Assembly: GCA_003153555.1 (NCBI GenBank)
Contig: PLZS01000078.1
Location: 1 to 64,000, forward strand
Direction of reading: 5' to 3'
Length of the DNA: 64,000 bases
Origin: Candidatus Melainabacteria bacterium
GTDB taxonomy: Bacteria > Cyanobacteriota > Vampirovibrionia > Obscuribacterales > Obscuribacteraceae
This document shows positions 44,342-54,464 of this stretch, piece after piece (the stretch's first letter is position 1; each line of letters opens with the position of its first letter). Under the pieces are notes generated by a model that was not told the DNA's origin, did not search any database, and saw only the letters and a list, made by a program, of their open reading frames with translations. The position numbers were made by a program, and so were the translations under genes.

Positions 44342-45594
44342 TTGACTTGCATGTGCGATAATGCGCGCAACGAGTCGTCCTGTACGGATTCATGTATCAT
44401 CGTAAATCTACTTAAGTCAGGGTGCCCCATATCACAGATTAGAATAGCTTTGCTGGTCGCATTACTCCTCTGCCAGCTGCCCACAATAGCGAAGGATCAA
44501 TTTAGTGATGCGGTTTCTCTGTATAACTCTAAAGACTTTAAAGCCGCGGCTTCTGTATTCTCGAAGTTGACACACACAAGCAAAACGCCAACCTCCTCAT
44601 ATTATCTTGCGCTTTGCTATCAACAATTGAATGCTCAACAGCAGGCTTTAGACTTGTACAAAGCTATTTGCAAACAATGGCCTGGCACAGCCGAGGCTCG
44701 TCTTGCGGAAGATTATTTGGGCAAGCTCAAAATTTCAGTGTCAGAAACCGTTCCCGCAAACGGTGAGATCACTCAGGACGACAATTTCGACGGACCACCA
44801 TTAACAAGAGCAGAGTGGGATGCATTGCCATCAAAAACCAAAATTCCTTTCTTGAAGGAAAATGGACATTTGATGGTGCAGGCAAAAATCAACGGAAAAT
44901 ACTGCAAGGTAATATTTGATACGGGGGCGATTTATTGCGGAATAAGCAAGCGCGATTTCCCAGATGTTGTCCCTGCACTAGAGCTCGCAACAGGTAAGAG
45001 AGGATTCGTAAGTCGACCGAATGGTGTCGCCCCAGTAATAGAGTGCACTGCGGAAATTTCCCTGCAAGATATAACGCGAACGGTCAAGCTTTTAGTGATC
45101 GACGAAGCGAAGGTCAGCGTTATTGGACAAAATTTCTTCGGGAGTATTCGTATCAGATAGATGATTTCTACATACGCCTGACAAAGTTTCCGTACCAAAA
45201 CAAGTCAGATAAACCACTTGCGAAGGCAGCAGTAAAAGACAAATATTCAATACCATTCGAACGGTTTCAGAACATTATGCTAATACAAATTGATGTCAAC
45301 GGAAAAACCGTGAAAGCGATTTTCGACACCGGTTGCGCAGCCGACGGTATCGTCTATCATCCATCGGAGTTTAAAAACTTGGGATTACAGGTAAAAAATC
45401 CATTTCCTCAAGAGGGCGTGTCGCAGGGTCCGGATCGTATCATCGCAGAAAAGATCGTCATCGGTCCCATTACAAAAATGCAAGTCCGTGCTTACCCAGC
45501 GGCTGGTTTGTCATACCCGTTGATCGGACCCAAAATGTTCGACCGTCCTTACACTGTCGATCAAAAAGATCAGCTGATCCGATTCGACTATTAG
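44342..45594 (+). pseudogene. Frameshifted secreted TPR plus double retropepsin-like protein
   Basis: First frame (44342-45160): hydrophobic leader (IALLVALLLCQLPTIA), two TPR helices (FSDAVSLYNSKDFKAAASVFSKL), then a retroviral-type aspartic protease fold with DTGA (VIFDTGAIYCGIS) ending VSVIGQNFF. It then shifts: one more G in the GGG at 45140-45142 would continue as GEYSYQIDDFYIRL and add a second retropepsin-like half with DTGC (AIFDTGCAADGIV), to the stop at 45594. The two halves could form an intramolecular dimer. The true start is uncertain. Decayed gene or a one-base error. Confidence 0.7.
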
Positions 45595-45627
45595 TGACTT
45601 GGGCAAGTCGCTTTGAAGCTTTTTGTT

Positions 45628-45981
45628 TCAAGCAGCGCTGCCCAAAATCAAAAGTCCAACAAGGTAAACTCCCCAAAATATGATTCTGACGCGTCGTCGT
45701 CCGCTCGCGCTCTGATCATGTGTGAACACTTGTGTTAATTGGACTCCAACCATCACCATCAGCTTTCCAAGATACACAATTAAAAGAACAAAGATTAGTG
45801 ATATTGCCACATTTGCAAATCCAGCCCAGAAAGGGCCTGCTTTTCCCGTCGAAAGCTCACCGAGCTGTTCACTTAGCCCAGCAAGGTCCCATGGTCCTGC
45901 AAGGGCAGGAGGACTGGCCAGAATTGTGGCAAACAGAATAAACAGAATAATGTTTGTGATGCGATTCAAGGACACTGACAC
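45628..45981 (-). CDS. Small membrane protein
   Basis: 117 residues from GTG 45981 (AGGAA upstream). A signal-peptide-like start (IILFILFATILASPPALA) precedes a short soluble loop, then two TM helices (FANVAISLIFVLLIVYLG and IIFWGVYLVGLLILG) separated by a basic loop. No family recognised. The gene is complete, with its stop 33 bp from the convergent retropepsin gene. Confidence 0.65.
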   Translation of the reverse strand: MSVSLNRITNIILFILFATILASPPALAGPWDLAGLSEQLGELSTGKAGPFWAGFANVAISLIFVLLIVYLGKLMVMVGVQLTQVFTHDQSASGRRRVRIIFWGVYLVGLLILGSAA

Positions 45982-46104
45982 CCATCGCTGTTCCTGCTAG
46001 TTCTGCCATGATACCAACATCCAACTTATGCAAACGCCGGTTCATGTTTGGAATGAGCCATTCCCTCGATTACAGACTATACCGACTCATTAAAATCACT
46101 CGGA

Positions 46105-46564
46105 CTACTCTGCCACCACTAAAATCCTAATGCGTTTATCTGCGTTTGGCGAATAAGCGAAACTTACCCCTTCACCGTCTTTCGAAAATGATGGCGGAAT
46201 TGGCTTCATTGGCTCGTTGTTTTTCACTGCTGCGATCATAGCGTTTTCGACTTCAACAAATTTCTTTTCGGGAATAGTTATTTCGGCTCGATCCGCGGCA
46301 TTTTTTCGTAAGGGCTTGATTTTGGTGGCATGCCCATCCTTTGTCAGATGAAAGAGGACAATTGCTCTGAGCTTGCCTGCTTTCTTCTCATCGAAATCTT
46401 TCGGTAACTTCAGTTCTTTTGCTAGCTTTGCTTCTTCTTGCTGGCACCATTTGCGATCCTCATCGGGAGACGGCTGGGCGAAGGAAGACGCTGTATTCGC
46501 GTAACAAACTAAGAGAGCCCCTAGTGCGAGATGAGCCCAACACGAGGCCGTTGGCTTGTCTCAT
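46105..46564 (-). pseudogene. Frameshifted secreted protein with TonB-C-like domain
   Basis: ATG 46564 begins MRQANGLVLG. Removing one base from the run at 46536-46538 (GGG on the coding strand) joins it to a frame giving AHLALGALLVCYANTASSFAQ (an ideal signal peptide) and then a ~125-residue mature protein ending VVAE at 46105. The mature part has the TonB_C pattern: LRAIVLFHLTKDGHATKI, then EVENAMIAAVKNNEPMKPIPPSF and a beta-rich end. The downstream frame has no start of its own near the N-terminus. Decayed gene or a one-base error. Confidence 0.6.
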
Positions 46565-46771
46565 CAAAGACAATCTGAAGGCTGCCACCGACAGTCCAAT
46601 TCCATCGAGCTTCGGCTCGTCTAAATAGTCCGTTTGGATGATACTAGGGTGAGTCTCCCCAATCGGGACATCACCCAGAGGTGCAATGAATAAACTTTTG
46701 CTTGCCACCATACAAGCTTTCTCCGCAGCTTGCTTTTGCCTGGGAGCCAGTCGCTTGCAGGGTGGCTCCGA

Positions 46772-47278
46772 ATGACGATGCACCCACATTGTCTATTCCT
46801 TTCGCTTTGTGCCGTGTTCTTCTTCGCTTCTGATGAAATGGCAATATGTGCACCACAGACCGCTTCGCCACCAAAGAGTTTGCGAATTGAGGATGCGTCT
46901 AATAAGCCAAACAAGTCGCGTAAGTCCAAATCTGCTCCGAGCTTGCAGGAGTTTCGCTCTTTGCAGAAGACCTTCAGTGAATATCTGATCTCACATCGAG
47001 ATCAGTTCTCCCACCAATTTCCTCCCGATCTCGTGCCTCTTTTGACGCCTAAACTGACTGAACCTTTGGAAGTTACAGATGGGAAAGCAGTAAGGCTCGG
47101 AGTCTGGTTCTTTTATGATCGCTCTGCGGGACAAGTTCTTTGTTTTCGTCCTTCTCCTGGCCCCTTTGAATTTTCAGCCTGGGTAAAATGCATCCGAGGC
47201 AAGTGGAGCATCGATAATCTCTACCTCCGAAGTTGCCAAAGATTTAAGCTAGATGACTCGCCTCAGCTGCGCTTTTAG
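46772..47278 (+). CDS. Secreted protein of unknown function
   Basis: 168 residues from ATG 46772 (AGGGTGG upstream; ATG 46778 is also possible). Signal peptide: HCLFLSLCAVFFFASDEMAICA. The mature part has a basic linker (NKPNKSRKSKSAP) and a ~100-residue beta-rich domain containing RLGVWFFYDRSAGQVLCFRPSPGP and WSIDNLYLRSC. No known family. The pattern 'two Cys, many aromatic beta-strands' suggests a small lipocalin-like or NTF2-like fold, but this is a guess. Confidence 0.65.
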   Translation: MTMHPHCLFLSLCAVFFFASDEMAICAPQTASPPKSLRIEDASNKPNKSRKSKSAPSLQEFRSLQKTFSEYLISHRDQFSHQFPPDLVPLLTPKLTEPLEVTDGKAVRLGVWFFYDRSAGQVLCFRPSPGPFEFSAWVKCIRGKWSIDNLYLRSCQRFKLDDSPQLRF

Positions 47279-47379
47279 CGATCACGATTCGATTACCGTT
47301 ACGGCTGGGTCCGTGTCTTGTGTTAGTGTACAGACCCTGTCGGGTAGGTTTTAATCGGCAGGTCACGGAGGTCCGGCAA

Positions 47380-48300
47380 GTGAACGGGCGTTGGATAGTT
47401 CAATTCGTGGGCATAGGCTTCATTATTGTTGGGGCAATGTTGACGATTGGAGGACTTCTAGCGGTATCGTCCGGATCGCCCTCGTCACAGACCTTTGAAT
47501 TTGAAACTGCGCTTTTGCCGTTTTTCTTAATAGGAGCGGGACTGTTTGTGCTTCTTAAAGTTGGGCCCGTGCGCGAGTGCGCGTCCATTCTCGACGAGGC
47601 GACCGGCTGGTACAAGATAAAGGCGAATGAAACGTCACTCCGTAAGGCGATTTTTGTAACGGTCGTTGTTGTTTTGTCCGCCGGACTCGAAGGGCTTTTG
47701 CTGCACAAATATGCTTCGGGCTCGTCGGCCTTCTCGCCGCTAGTGCCACTGTTGTTCGTCCTTATTGCGCTGGCATGCACGTTGGCAATTACATATGCAT
47801 TGTTCGAGTTTTTTTATGCCACCAGATTGCAGACTGCCGAATTCCAAGTTGACAGTGCCACGGCTTCCCCAGGAAAGCTCATCCATACGATGATACAGCA
47901 GAAAATTAAGCAGCGTGTGACTATCAAAAAAGTAGAAATAGGGTTGCTGTGCTACATGGAGGACTACACAGATAGTGCTCCGGGTCAGTATCAGCATGCA
48001 TACAGGCGCACACTGCGCCATGAGCAATGGGTCGTTGCCGGCGCCAATCTTAGTTACGACCAGGGCTCAATGATGCAGATCGAACAACCTGTTTGCATTC
48101 CTGAAATGGATTCTCCTGTTTCATACTTTCCCCGTGGAACCGCGAATTACACATGGGAGCTCGTTCTTAAGGTTGAACTTCCGTTACTACCGAGCTATAT
48201 TGCTAGCTTCCCGATTGCTGTGCAGGACCCAATTTTGGAGGAGCAACAGCAAGCCCCGCTCAGTAGAATAGACCGTTTAGCCAAAGAGCTTGAGCTTTGA
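47380..48300 (+). CDS. Membrane protein with DUF3592-like layout
   Basis: 306 residues from GTG 47380, chosen because GGAGGT lies 7 nt upstream; the frame is open to 47320. Four TM helices in two pairs: FVGIGFIIVGAMLTIGGLLAV and FFLIGAGLFVLLKVG, then IFVTVVVVLSAGLEGLLLH and LLFVLIALACTLAITYALFEF. The C-terminal ~130 residues are soluble and beta-rich (WELVLKVELPLLPSYIASFPIAVQDP). It resembles membrane proteins of the DUF3592 kind; function unknown. Confidence 0.7.
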   Translation: MNGRWIVQFVGIGFIIVGAMLTIGGLLAVSSGSPSSQTFEFETALLPFFLIGAGLFVLLKVGPVRECASILDEATGWYKIKANETSLRKAIFVTVVVVLSAGLEGLLLHKYASGSSAFSPLVPLLFVLIALACTLAITYALFEFFYATRLQTAEFQVDSATASPGKLIHTMIQQKIKQRVTIKKVEIGLLCYMEDYTDSAPGQYQHAYRRTLRHEQWVVAGANLSYDQGSMMQIEQPVCIPEMDSPVSYFPRGTANYTWELVLKVELPLLPSYIASFPIAVQDPILEEQQQAPLSRIDRLAKELEL

Positions 48301-48383
48301 GCTTATATAAGTGTAGTAGCTTGAGATCATCGGCGCTCGGGATTGAGATCATCGCGAGTTTGGGCGCACAATCATTGAGACTG

Positions 48384-48820
48384 TAGAGGGACACTACAGA
48401 TCCAAGCCGCTGGTCAAGAAATTGCACAAACGCTTGCTGCAACTCAAAGACTCTCTCAATCCTACAAATCCACTCATGGAGGCAGTCGAATACTCGCTCA
48501 AGCACTGGCTCGCTCTCACTCGATTCCTCAAAAATCCCGATCTTGAAATCGACAACAATGGTTCCGAGATAGCTATCAAAGATTTTGTTCTGGCCAGAAA
48601 GAACTTTTTGTTCATCGGTTCTGATGCCGCAGGAAAGGCGACTGCCATCCACCTATCTTTTGTTATTTCTTGCAAGCGCAACAACATCAATCCTATCGAC
48701 TACTTTGCTGATGTGTTCGTCAGAATTGGATCCATGAAAACCAGCGAAATCTATCAACTTCTTCCGAACCGCTGGGCCCAAAATAGATCTCAACTTAAGT
48801 CCTCAGAAACGTCTTCCTAA
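48384..48820 (+). pseudogene. IS66-family transposase remnant (C-terminal part)
   Basis: The frame reads the last third of an IS66 TnpC: KPLVKKLHKRLLQLK, then LKHWLALTRFLKNPDLEIDNNGSE with the catalytic Glu region, ARKNFLFIGSDAAGK, the helical SFVISCKRNNINPIDYFADV and a shortened PNRWAQN end. The usual AIRP block is changed to AIKDFVLA. The N-terminal two thirds, tnpA/tnpB and terminal inverted repeats are absent. It marks an old insertion at the edge of the decayed region. Confidence 0.85.
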
Positions 48821-49147
48821 CACGTTCTCAAGGAAACCACACCTTCTATTCCACCTTCACCGGACGCACACGTATCAACTCAAAAATCGGTAAATCGATT
48901 TCATTGCTCAGTCATCGGGCGGCGGGAACAAGTAAACATCGAAACCCATTGTGGGCATCAAAAGCGACCGAGGCAATGAATCCCAATGATTGATTAAAGG
49001 AGTCATTAATTTCCGCCAAGTCTTATTTGTTGCCAACATTAGAGAGCTGGTAAAAATAACACAAGATAGACGAAAAAGTCGTATTGTAGAAACATCGAGA
49101 CCTTGCGCACCAAGCGCCTCTAGCATTTCCCTGAGATTCGAGTAACA

Positions 49148-49840
49148 ATGCCACATAATCTTGTGATTTTTTTGATAGTATTCGCAGTCTTTCACGAAGG
49201 AACAGACTTCAATTCTGCTCAGACGGTTACCCAACCTGTTGCCAGAGCGACTTTACTAGTAGCAAGTCATAATAACTTCGACTCCTTTTGTAGCAATGAT
49301 CTCTCTGATAGTTCAATCAACAAAGTTGTGTCCATTCTTAAGGAAGACCCGAATAACGAGGAACTCAGGCTGCATCTGGCCAGCCTTTACGTTGGTCGTG
49401 GCGAGACGGCGAATGCTTTGAGTCAACTCGAAATTTGTATCAACCATGATCAGCATGACTGCTTGGCATACGAATTAAAAGCCGACATCCTTGAAAGTAT
49501 GGGACGCTACGAAGAAGCTGTTGAAAGTCTCACCACCTGCATAAATCTTGGTACTCCGATAATTGCACACTCTAGGCGCGGCGGAATTTATGCAGGTCAA
49601 AAAAACTATCGAAAGGCCATTGCTGACTTTAGTTGGGCGATTGAGCACGAAGCCGCACCAGGTGGGGATGCATTTGCGAAGTATGTGGAGCCTTATCGGA
49701 TACAACGAGGCGATTGCTGGTATAAGCTGGGAAATTATCGTAAGGCGTTGGTGGACTACCAGGTTGAGAGCAACAATGAACCAGTGCCGAAAGATCTATT
49801 TGAAAAAATTGCAGATTGTGAACGCCGACTTGGAAAATGA
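49148..49840 (+). CDS. TPR-repeat protein with N-terminal hydrophobic leader
   Basis: 230 residues. Residues 1-25 are a short hydrophobic leader (NLVIFLIVFAVFHEG), possibly a signal peptide. From ~60 onward come four to five TPR units (EELRLHLASLYVGRGETANAL, CLAYELKADILESMGRYEEAV, AHSRRGGIYAGQKNYRKAI, GDCWYKLGNYRKAL). It should mediate protein contacts. The start has a weak ribosome site. The stop is followed within 2 nt by the convergent SDR remnant. Confidence 0.75.
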   Translation: MPHNLVIFLIVFAVFHEGTDFNSAQTVTQPVARATLLVASHNNFDSFCSNDLSDSSINKVVSILKEDPNNEELRLHLASLYVGRGETANALSQLEICINHDQHDCLAYELKADILESMGRYEEAVESLTTCINLGTPIIAHSRRGGIYAGQKNYRKAIADFSWAIEHEAAPGGDAFAKYVEPYRIQRGDCWYKLGNYRKALVDYQVESNNEPVPKDLFEKIADCERRLGK

Positions 49841-49841
49841 G

Positions 49842-50087
49842 TCACGATAAAGCTAGGGCTATCCAGGTATCGAATTTTCGGGTCCAGCCGTGCACCATGC
49901 CGCCGTCTACGGCAATTATTTGACCAGTGACGTATGTTGATGTTGTGGAGGCGAGCCAGAGAACACAGCTTGTGACTTCATCGCAGGTTCCGATTCTGGC
50001 TGAGGGCACCATTAGTAGTATCATTTCTTCTGTGACAGGGTTGCTCATCTCTCCAGAAATCGCACCAATTTTATCAACCAGTTGCAA
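49842..50087 (-). pseudogene. Short-chain dehydrogenase (SDR) C-terminal remnant
   Basis: Encodes only the last ~80 residues of a classical SDR: ARIGTCDEVTSCVLWLASTTSTYVTGQIIAVDGGMVHG, the usual [RK]-x-G-x-x-[DE]-[DE]-[IV]-A...TGQ-x-[IL]-x-[VI]-DGG ending. No Rossmann glycine motif or YxxxK is present upstream, so it cannot be a working enzyme. Another sign of decay in this region. Confidence 0.8.
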
Positions 50088-50158
50088 TGATAATAGTACG
50101 AGTGTCCGGGATTGTGATGTTGCGGATCCGACGGGGGCATGATGGGGTCAGGAGCGGG

Positions 50159-51502
50159 TTAAGGGGTGGCGGGATGGAGCGGGGCGGTTGTTGTGATCAG
50201 ATTTTGGAATTCGGCGGCGGTGAGTAAGTAATCGCTATCGAGGTTGTTGATTGAGAGTGTGGCTCGTTGACGACGTGATGGTTGATTGGTTTGAACTTTT
50301 GCAATGAGTGGTTTGGTGGCTAATGCTTCAAAGTCTTTTTCAGAGACGAGAATGTGAGCTTCGCATCCTTTCATGGCAATCGACCATTGCTCAAGCCTTC
50401 GCAAAGCATCGATTGGCTTGTGTTGCAGAGCAGCTATTGTGGTTTTCTCTTGAAGCAGCTCCGGAGATTTTCCGAGATAGGCGGCATCAGTCAAAATCTC
50501 TTCACTAGCGGCATAATTTCCGTTCAATCTCTGGATTCTGCTCAGCCTTACATAGTCTGTGGCGTCGATATTGTTTGTCGCTCTTCTGATCTGGATGGCA
50601 TCACCGAGATATTTTTTTGCGAGAGCGATATCGTTTAAGCGAAGAGAGTTTTGAGCGAGCAATTCATCTGTGATGCACAAAGTTCCTTGCTCTTGATTGT
50701 GTGTCCAGTTTGAGGAATGAGTGGTTTCGAATAAATTCAGCGCCTGGCGTAAATGCTTTGCAGCAATATCGCACTGTCTCTGAGCAAGTTCGGCGCGTCC
50801 GAGTTCCAACAGGCACTCGCCATATCTCCAACTTGTCTCGCCGTGCGCTTGTTTTGTTGCTTCCAACTGACGGGCGAATGTTTGAATTGCAGATGCGTAA
50901 TCGGAAGAAAGCTGATATGTGAATCCAAGTTTCTCAAGAGCCGTGATGTAGTCCGTGGCATAGAAAGAATCAGTTGCAGCTAAATATGCGGTTCTTGAGA
51001 CATTGTCTTGTCTGAGTTTTAACGAACGCTCTCGGTCTTTGTTGTAGAGGAGGTAGGCGAGATTGTCTGCTGCGTAAACTTTCCCAATCTGAGAGCCTGA
51101 GGTGGGAAAGCACTCCACGACTTTGTTGAAAAACTGTTCTGCCAAGGTTGCGTGACCACATCTTTCGGCTAAAGCTGCACGATTGTAGATGAGGACACAG
51201 TAAGTGTAACTGCGAGGCCCAAGGGCCCGCAAGATGTGCGCATCGGCTCTGGCTAGTGCACCATCGGCGCTCGCATAATCTTTTGCAAAAGCCGTGCCAT
51301 AACAATCCATAATGCCCAGAGTCAATTCTTGAGCCTTGGCATTTGTGAGAGCTTGTGTCAATTCAAGTATGAAAGGTGCGGTATTAATGAGGGCGTGTCT
51401 GTGTGTAAGATTCGAGCATAAATATGCACAGAGACCGGTAACGATTGCTAATGCAGCTGCAGCCAAGGGGATGAGCCTTGTGAAAAGTTTTCGTCGAGGC
51501 AT
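50159..51502 (-). CDS. Membrane-anchored TPR protein
   Basis: 447 residues. One N-terminal TM helix (LIPLAAAALAIVTGLCAYLCS), then a long array of TPR units of the ~42-residue tetratricopeptide/NPHP type (YCVLIYNRAALAERCGHATLAEQFFNKVVE; YITALEKLGFTYQLSSDYASAI; YGECLLELGRAELAQRQCDIA). The C-terminal ~50 residues hold SINNLDSDYLLTAAEFQNL. It should expose a protein-binding superhelix outside the membrane. It is intact, unlike its neighbours. Confidence 0.8.
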   Translation of the reverse strand: MPRRKLFTRLIPLAAAALAIVTGLCAYLCSNLTHRHALINTAPFILELTQALTNAKAQELTLGIMDCYGTAFAKDYASADGALARADAHILRALGPRSYTYCVLIYNRAALAERCGHATLAEQFFNKVVECFPTSGSQIGKVYAADNLAYLLYNKDRERSLKLRQDNVSRTAYLAATDSFYATDYITALEKLGFTYQLSSDYASAIQTFARQLEATKQAHGETSWRYGECLLELGRAELAQRQCDIAAKHLRQALNLFETTHSSNWTHNQEQGTLCITDELLAQNSLRLNDIALAKKYLGDAIQIRRATNNIDATDYVRLSRIQRLNGNYAASEEILTDAAYLGKSPELLQEKTTIAALQHKPIDALRRLEQWSIAMKGCEAHILVSEKDFEALATKPLIAKVQTNQPSRRQRATLSINNLDSDYLLTAAEFQNLITTTAPLHPATP

Positions 51503-51741
51503 TTTGGTCAGTCCATCGGGTGGGGTTATTTCTAAGCATACTACCTGGTGGAATGCGGATCAGGGGCAATGATGTGGTCGCGGTCGGTTTTGTGTTGTTG
51601 TGGGCTTGGGGGCAATGGTAGATTGCTGCAATCAGGATGGATTGAATGTAACCTCAGCATTGGAGGACGTGAGGGTTTTTGTTGTTTTCAGTGATGGGTA
51701 CAAGCAGCCAACGTTAAACAGCTGAACTATAGAAGTGTCGA

Positions 51742-51975
51742 CTAGTAACCCATTTCGCGCCTTACTGCAACAAGCTTATCGCGGCAGTGTCTGCCACCAA
51801 ATACGATGCTCCACGCATAAATCAAACCAGATCCAACAGCATGATCTTGATCAATTTCTGACGCATGTTCATAGTTGCTTATTGCATGATCTCGGGAAAT
51901 CGAACGCATCAGACAAAAAGCGTGCTTTACATACGAGAAGTCGTGAATTGTCTCAAAACCCTGAATTGTTTTCAA
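51742..51975 (-). CDS. Small protein with GFxTIHDFSxVKH leader; perhaps truncated
   Basis: 77 residues from TTG 51975. The frame stays open ~60 nt further upstream (VWNDYGNFRYVDTLK) with no start codon, so a missing N-terminus is likely. The GFETIHDFSYVKH segment recurs, with synonymous changes, in the CPCC gene at 58049. The C-terminal part (HASEIDQDHAVGSGLIYAWSIVFGG) is helical and unrecognised. Possibly an immunity-type or housekeeping fragment; function not known. Confidence 0.45.
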   Translation of the reverse strand: MKTIQGFETIHDFSYVKHAFCLMRSISRDHAISNYEHASEIDQDHAVGSGLIYAWSIVFGGRHCRDKLVAVRREMGY

Positions 51976-51984
51976 TGTGTCGAC

Positions 51985-52300
51985 ATATCGAAAGTTTCCA
52001 TAATCGTTCCATACTGACGATGCGAGCGTTTACTAACCTGCTTCTTCTTAGTTCACTCAGCGATGTCACAGCATGATCTTTCTCAGTAACACCGTTGCGA
52101 CGCATCCGTTTGCCGCTCAGGTAACACTTTCCTTGAGGTCCATGCGTTCAATGAGACCGTTCGCGATGGTATAAACCACTTGAGGTAATCGACCAGGAAG
52201 GCGGTACCAACGTCAAAGTTCATCAACTCGTGAAAAGCCTTGGTGGCGATGTCCTTTCTGATAGCGAAGTGTGGCATGTGTATTTTACACGCAATAGATG
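51985..52300 (-). pseudogene. Decayed coding remnants
   Basis: Short minus-strand segments in different frames look protein-coding in turn (MPHFAIRKDIATKAFHELMNFDVG; WYRLPGRLPQVVYTIANGL; EKDHAVTSLSELRRSRLVNA), each cut by stops. They do not join into one frame with a single correction. No family can be assigned. Confidence 0.3.
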
Positions 52301-52922
52301 CACGAATCTCTGGAGCGGCTGCGCCGCGATTCAGCTTATATTTGACTCCCTTCGTTACGACATCTACGGAGCGACGGCGAACGACTCAACGGCAAGTAAA
52401 GGCACCACCTTCGCGCCTCACTTCCTCCGAAGTCTGCCTACGAGGGTCAAACAGCTTGAGAGGGCTTTGGTACCTCCGGCATATCCTCAGTCGCTGCGCT
52501 CCTTCCGGTAATCCTCGGAATTTTTCTACTGGAAGTTCAAACGCCAAATCTAACCGCAAGTATTCGGCATGAAGTGCACCGCAGACAGTGGCGAATTTTT
52601 CTCGATTTCTATATTTGCAGCCAGTAACAGTGGGTATCAATTTGCCTAGTGGCATCCGAGCGAAGGCGCAGACGGCAGAGACGGGATAGAGCGGCCCGTG
52701 CAGGGCGATCGAAAGCAACCAGATGCTGGTGACGATGCGCGTCACACCGGGTGTGGTCTTTTCAAATCGCGCAGATTTGCTTCCGGTAGCGACAAGCATG
52801 AAGACGAGAAATCTTTGCTCTAATCGGTGTGCACGACCTCTTGACAACAGCACACAGAACCTGCATAATTCATTCGTAAAATAAGCTCGTTGCAAACCTA
52901 TAATGTCCTAGAAGATTCCACT
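52300..52922. other. Unassigned stretch, no supported gene
   Basis: About 620 bp. A 169-codon minus-strand open frame (52386-52895, TTG start) exists but lacks a ribosome site and shows no family; short coding-like fragments on both strands cannot be reconciled. I do not support a gene here. Confidence 0.4.
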
Positions 52923-53612
52923 ATGTCGCGACTAGAATCCTGTCAGCCTGTTGAGAAACAGCCTTCTGCGACTTCTCCACACGCCGGGCTTGGCGTTGAT
53001 GTCTCCATTGCAGATATCAAAGCCCTAGACCACCGTGGCACACAAAATACTGCTGATCATGTGTTGAACGCTTCTACAACTGATCGCAACGGCAACCTGC
53101 ATTTTGGTGACAAGGGTATAGACGCGCAGAGTTGGTTTGCACCTCCTCAACGGCTCGTGGATCAGCGCGAATGTGGCGAGTACGAGACTTTCATAAAACA
53201 ATCCCGCCACCTTGTTGTCACAGATGTGCCTGGTGGAGGCAAACTCTATTCAGATGGGCGTGGAAACACGCTCTCAGAATATCCTGACGGAAGAAAGGTC
53301 TATTCAACAACAGACAACAACGGGCCGTATCAGTTAGAGACAAGACCAGATGGCAGCTGGAGTGAGAGACGTACTGATTCCGACGGGGCGTTAACCGTCA
53401 CAACCATACATCCGGACGGCAGCGGTATGCAAGTTACAACAGGCGCCCATGACACCGTTGGTCCCCAGATGGACACGGTCAACACGATGTGGGGCCCCGG
53501 TGGAGTCTTCCAACAGGAAACTAAGTGGAACAGCGAAACAGGAGTTGGACTCATTACTACACCGGGACCGAACGGCGAGCTGACCACTAGTCCATTTTCA
53601 CACCGAAATTGA
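52923..53612 (+). CDS. Hypothetical protein with YD/RHS-like Gly-Asp-Gly repeats
   Basis: 229 residues from ATG 52923. The second half repeats short beta units of the YD/RHS or KWG kind (GGGKLYSDGRGNTLSEYPDGRKVYS, RPDGSWSERRTDSDGAL, HPDGSGMQVTTG). The N-terminal half is polar and disordered. No signal peptide, no catalytic domain. It may be an intact surface or cytosolic beta-repeat protein, or the remnant of a longer RHS-type toxin. Confidence 0.65.
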   Translation: MSRLESCQPVEKQPSATSPHAGLGVDVSIADIKALDHRGTQNTADHVLNASTTDRNGNLHFGDKGIDAQSWFAPPQRLVDQRECGEYETFIKQSRHLVVTDVPGGGKLYSDGRGNTLSEYPDGRKVYSTTDNNGPYQLETRPDGSWSERRTDSDGALTVTTIHPDGSGMQVTTGAHDTVGPQMDTVNTMWGPGGVFQQETKWNSETGVGLITTPGPNGELTTSPFSHRN

Positions 53613-53909
53613 CTAGTTGACTCCACGATAGCTCCGTTCAACTTCGCTCGCGCTTTCGATATTACGTCGGAAAACGTATTTGTCGGAGCATGCAGCGACG
53701 CGCCTTTCCGTGAAGAAGTCGCGAGCCGCCGCTTCTGTGGAGTCAATGGATTATGTTTATATGCGGCAAATCCAATTTGCTTGCTCGTGCAAGAGCGTAT
53801 CTGAGGATTCGGAACTACAGACGCCAAATTCTTGAATGTCGACGCTGGCAAGTAGGCTGAACGAAATTGTTCTTCCGCAGCCTCCTCACCATCAGATTGA
53901 AATTGGGTT

Positions 53910-54341
53910 CTACATTTGCTCGCCGTCAGCGACCATGTTCGCGTCAGGATCGTTGCCATCGCTTTCATTTAGCAGGTCGATTTCTTTTTGCAACTCAGAC
54001 CGTTGCATGTTTATGGCGTACCGCTCATGAAATTCAAGCAGTCGTCCTCTGCTTTCAAAAATATACTGGCGGAAGCTTTTACGAGGAGAGTTATCAGGTT
54101 CATACGACCGCTTCAGATTCTCTTCGAATATGCTGCGCAGTCTATCTGCTTCTCCAGTCCTTTCGTAGTATTCCTCGCCAAATTGCTTCTTATTTCCGAT
54201 CCATGACCACATTTTCTTGTATTGATCTTCGGGCAGAAATTCAACTTGCCCCGTTTTCAATTTCTGATCAAGGTTGAGAAGATCTTCGAGTGAACTGTGT
54301 TTGGTGTAGACGACGTTATCCCACGACGTGATCTCTGTCAT
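53910..54341 (-). CDS. Small helical charged protein of unknown function
   Basis: 143 residues from ATG 54341 with GAGAAG upstream. Highly charged and helical, with LNLDQKLKTGQVEFLPEDQYKKMWSWIGNKKQFGEEYYERTGEADRLR in the middle (read as two segments around the Trp pair), and an acidic C-terminus. No family recognised. Codon usage and charge pattern look genuine. Confidence 0.65.
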   Translation of the reverse strand: MTEITSWDNVVYTKHSSLEDLLNLDQKLKTGQVEFLPEDQYKKMWSWIGNKKQFGEEYYERTGEADRLRSIFEENLKRSYEPDNSPRKSFRQYIFESRGRLLEFHERYAINMQRSELQKEIDLLNESDGNDPDANMVADGEQM

Positions 54342-54464
54342 CGCCGCTTCTCATCTGTAAATAACGGACATGGGCGAGGGCATGTTTGATCCCGCCTCTG
54401 CCCTTTATGTAATTGCCTTTCGCTACAGAGCGCATCTCATGGTCCTGGTGAATATTGTGTGGAC

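Noticed and set aside
52386..52895. 169-codon minus-strand open frame
   Set aside because: TTG start without ribosome site, no recognisable domain, in a decayed region.
53620..53890. Minus-strand coding-like frame (ASTFKNLASVVPNPQI...) between two genes
   Set aside because: No start codon or ribosome site, and the frame runs on antisense through the gene at 52923; it cannot be separated from chance.
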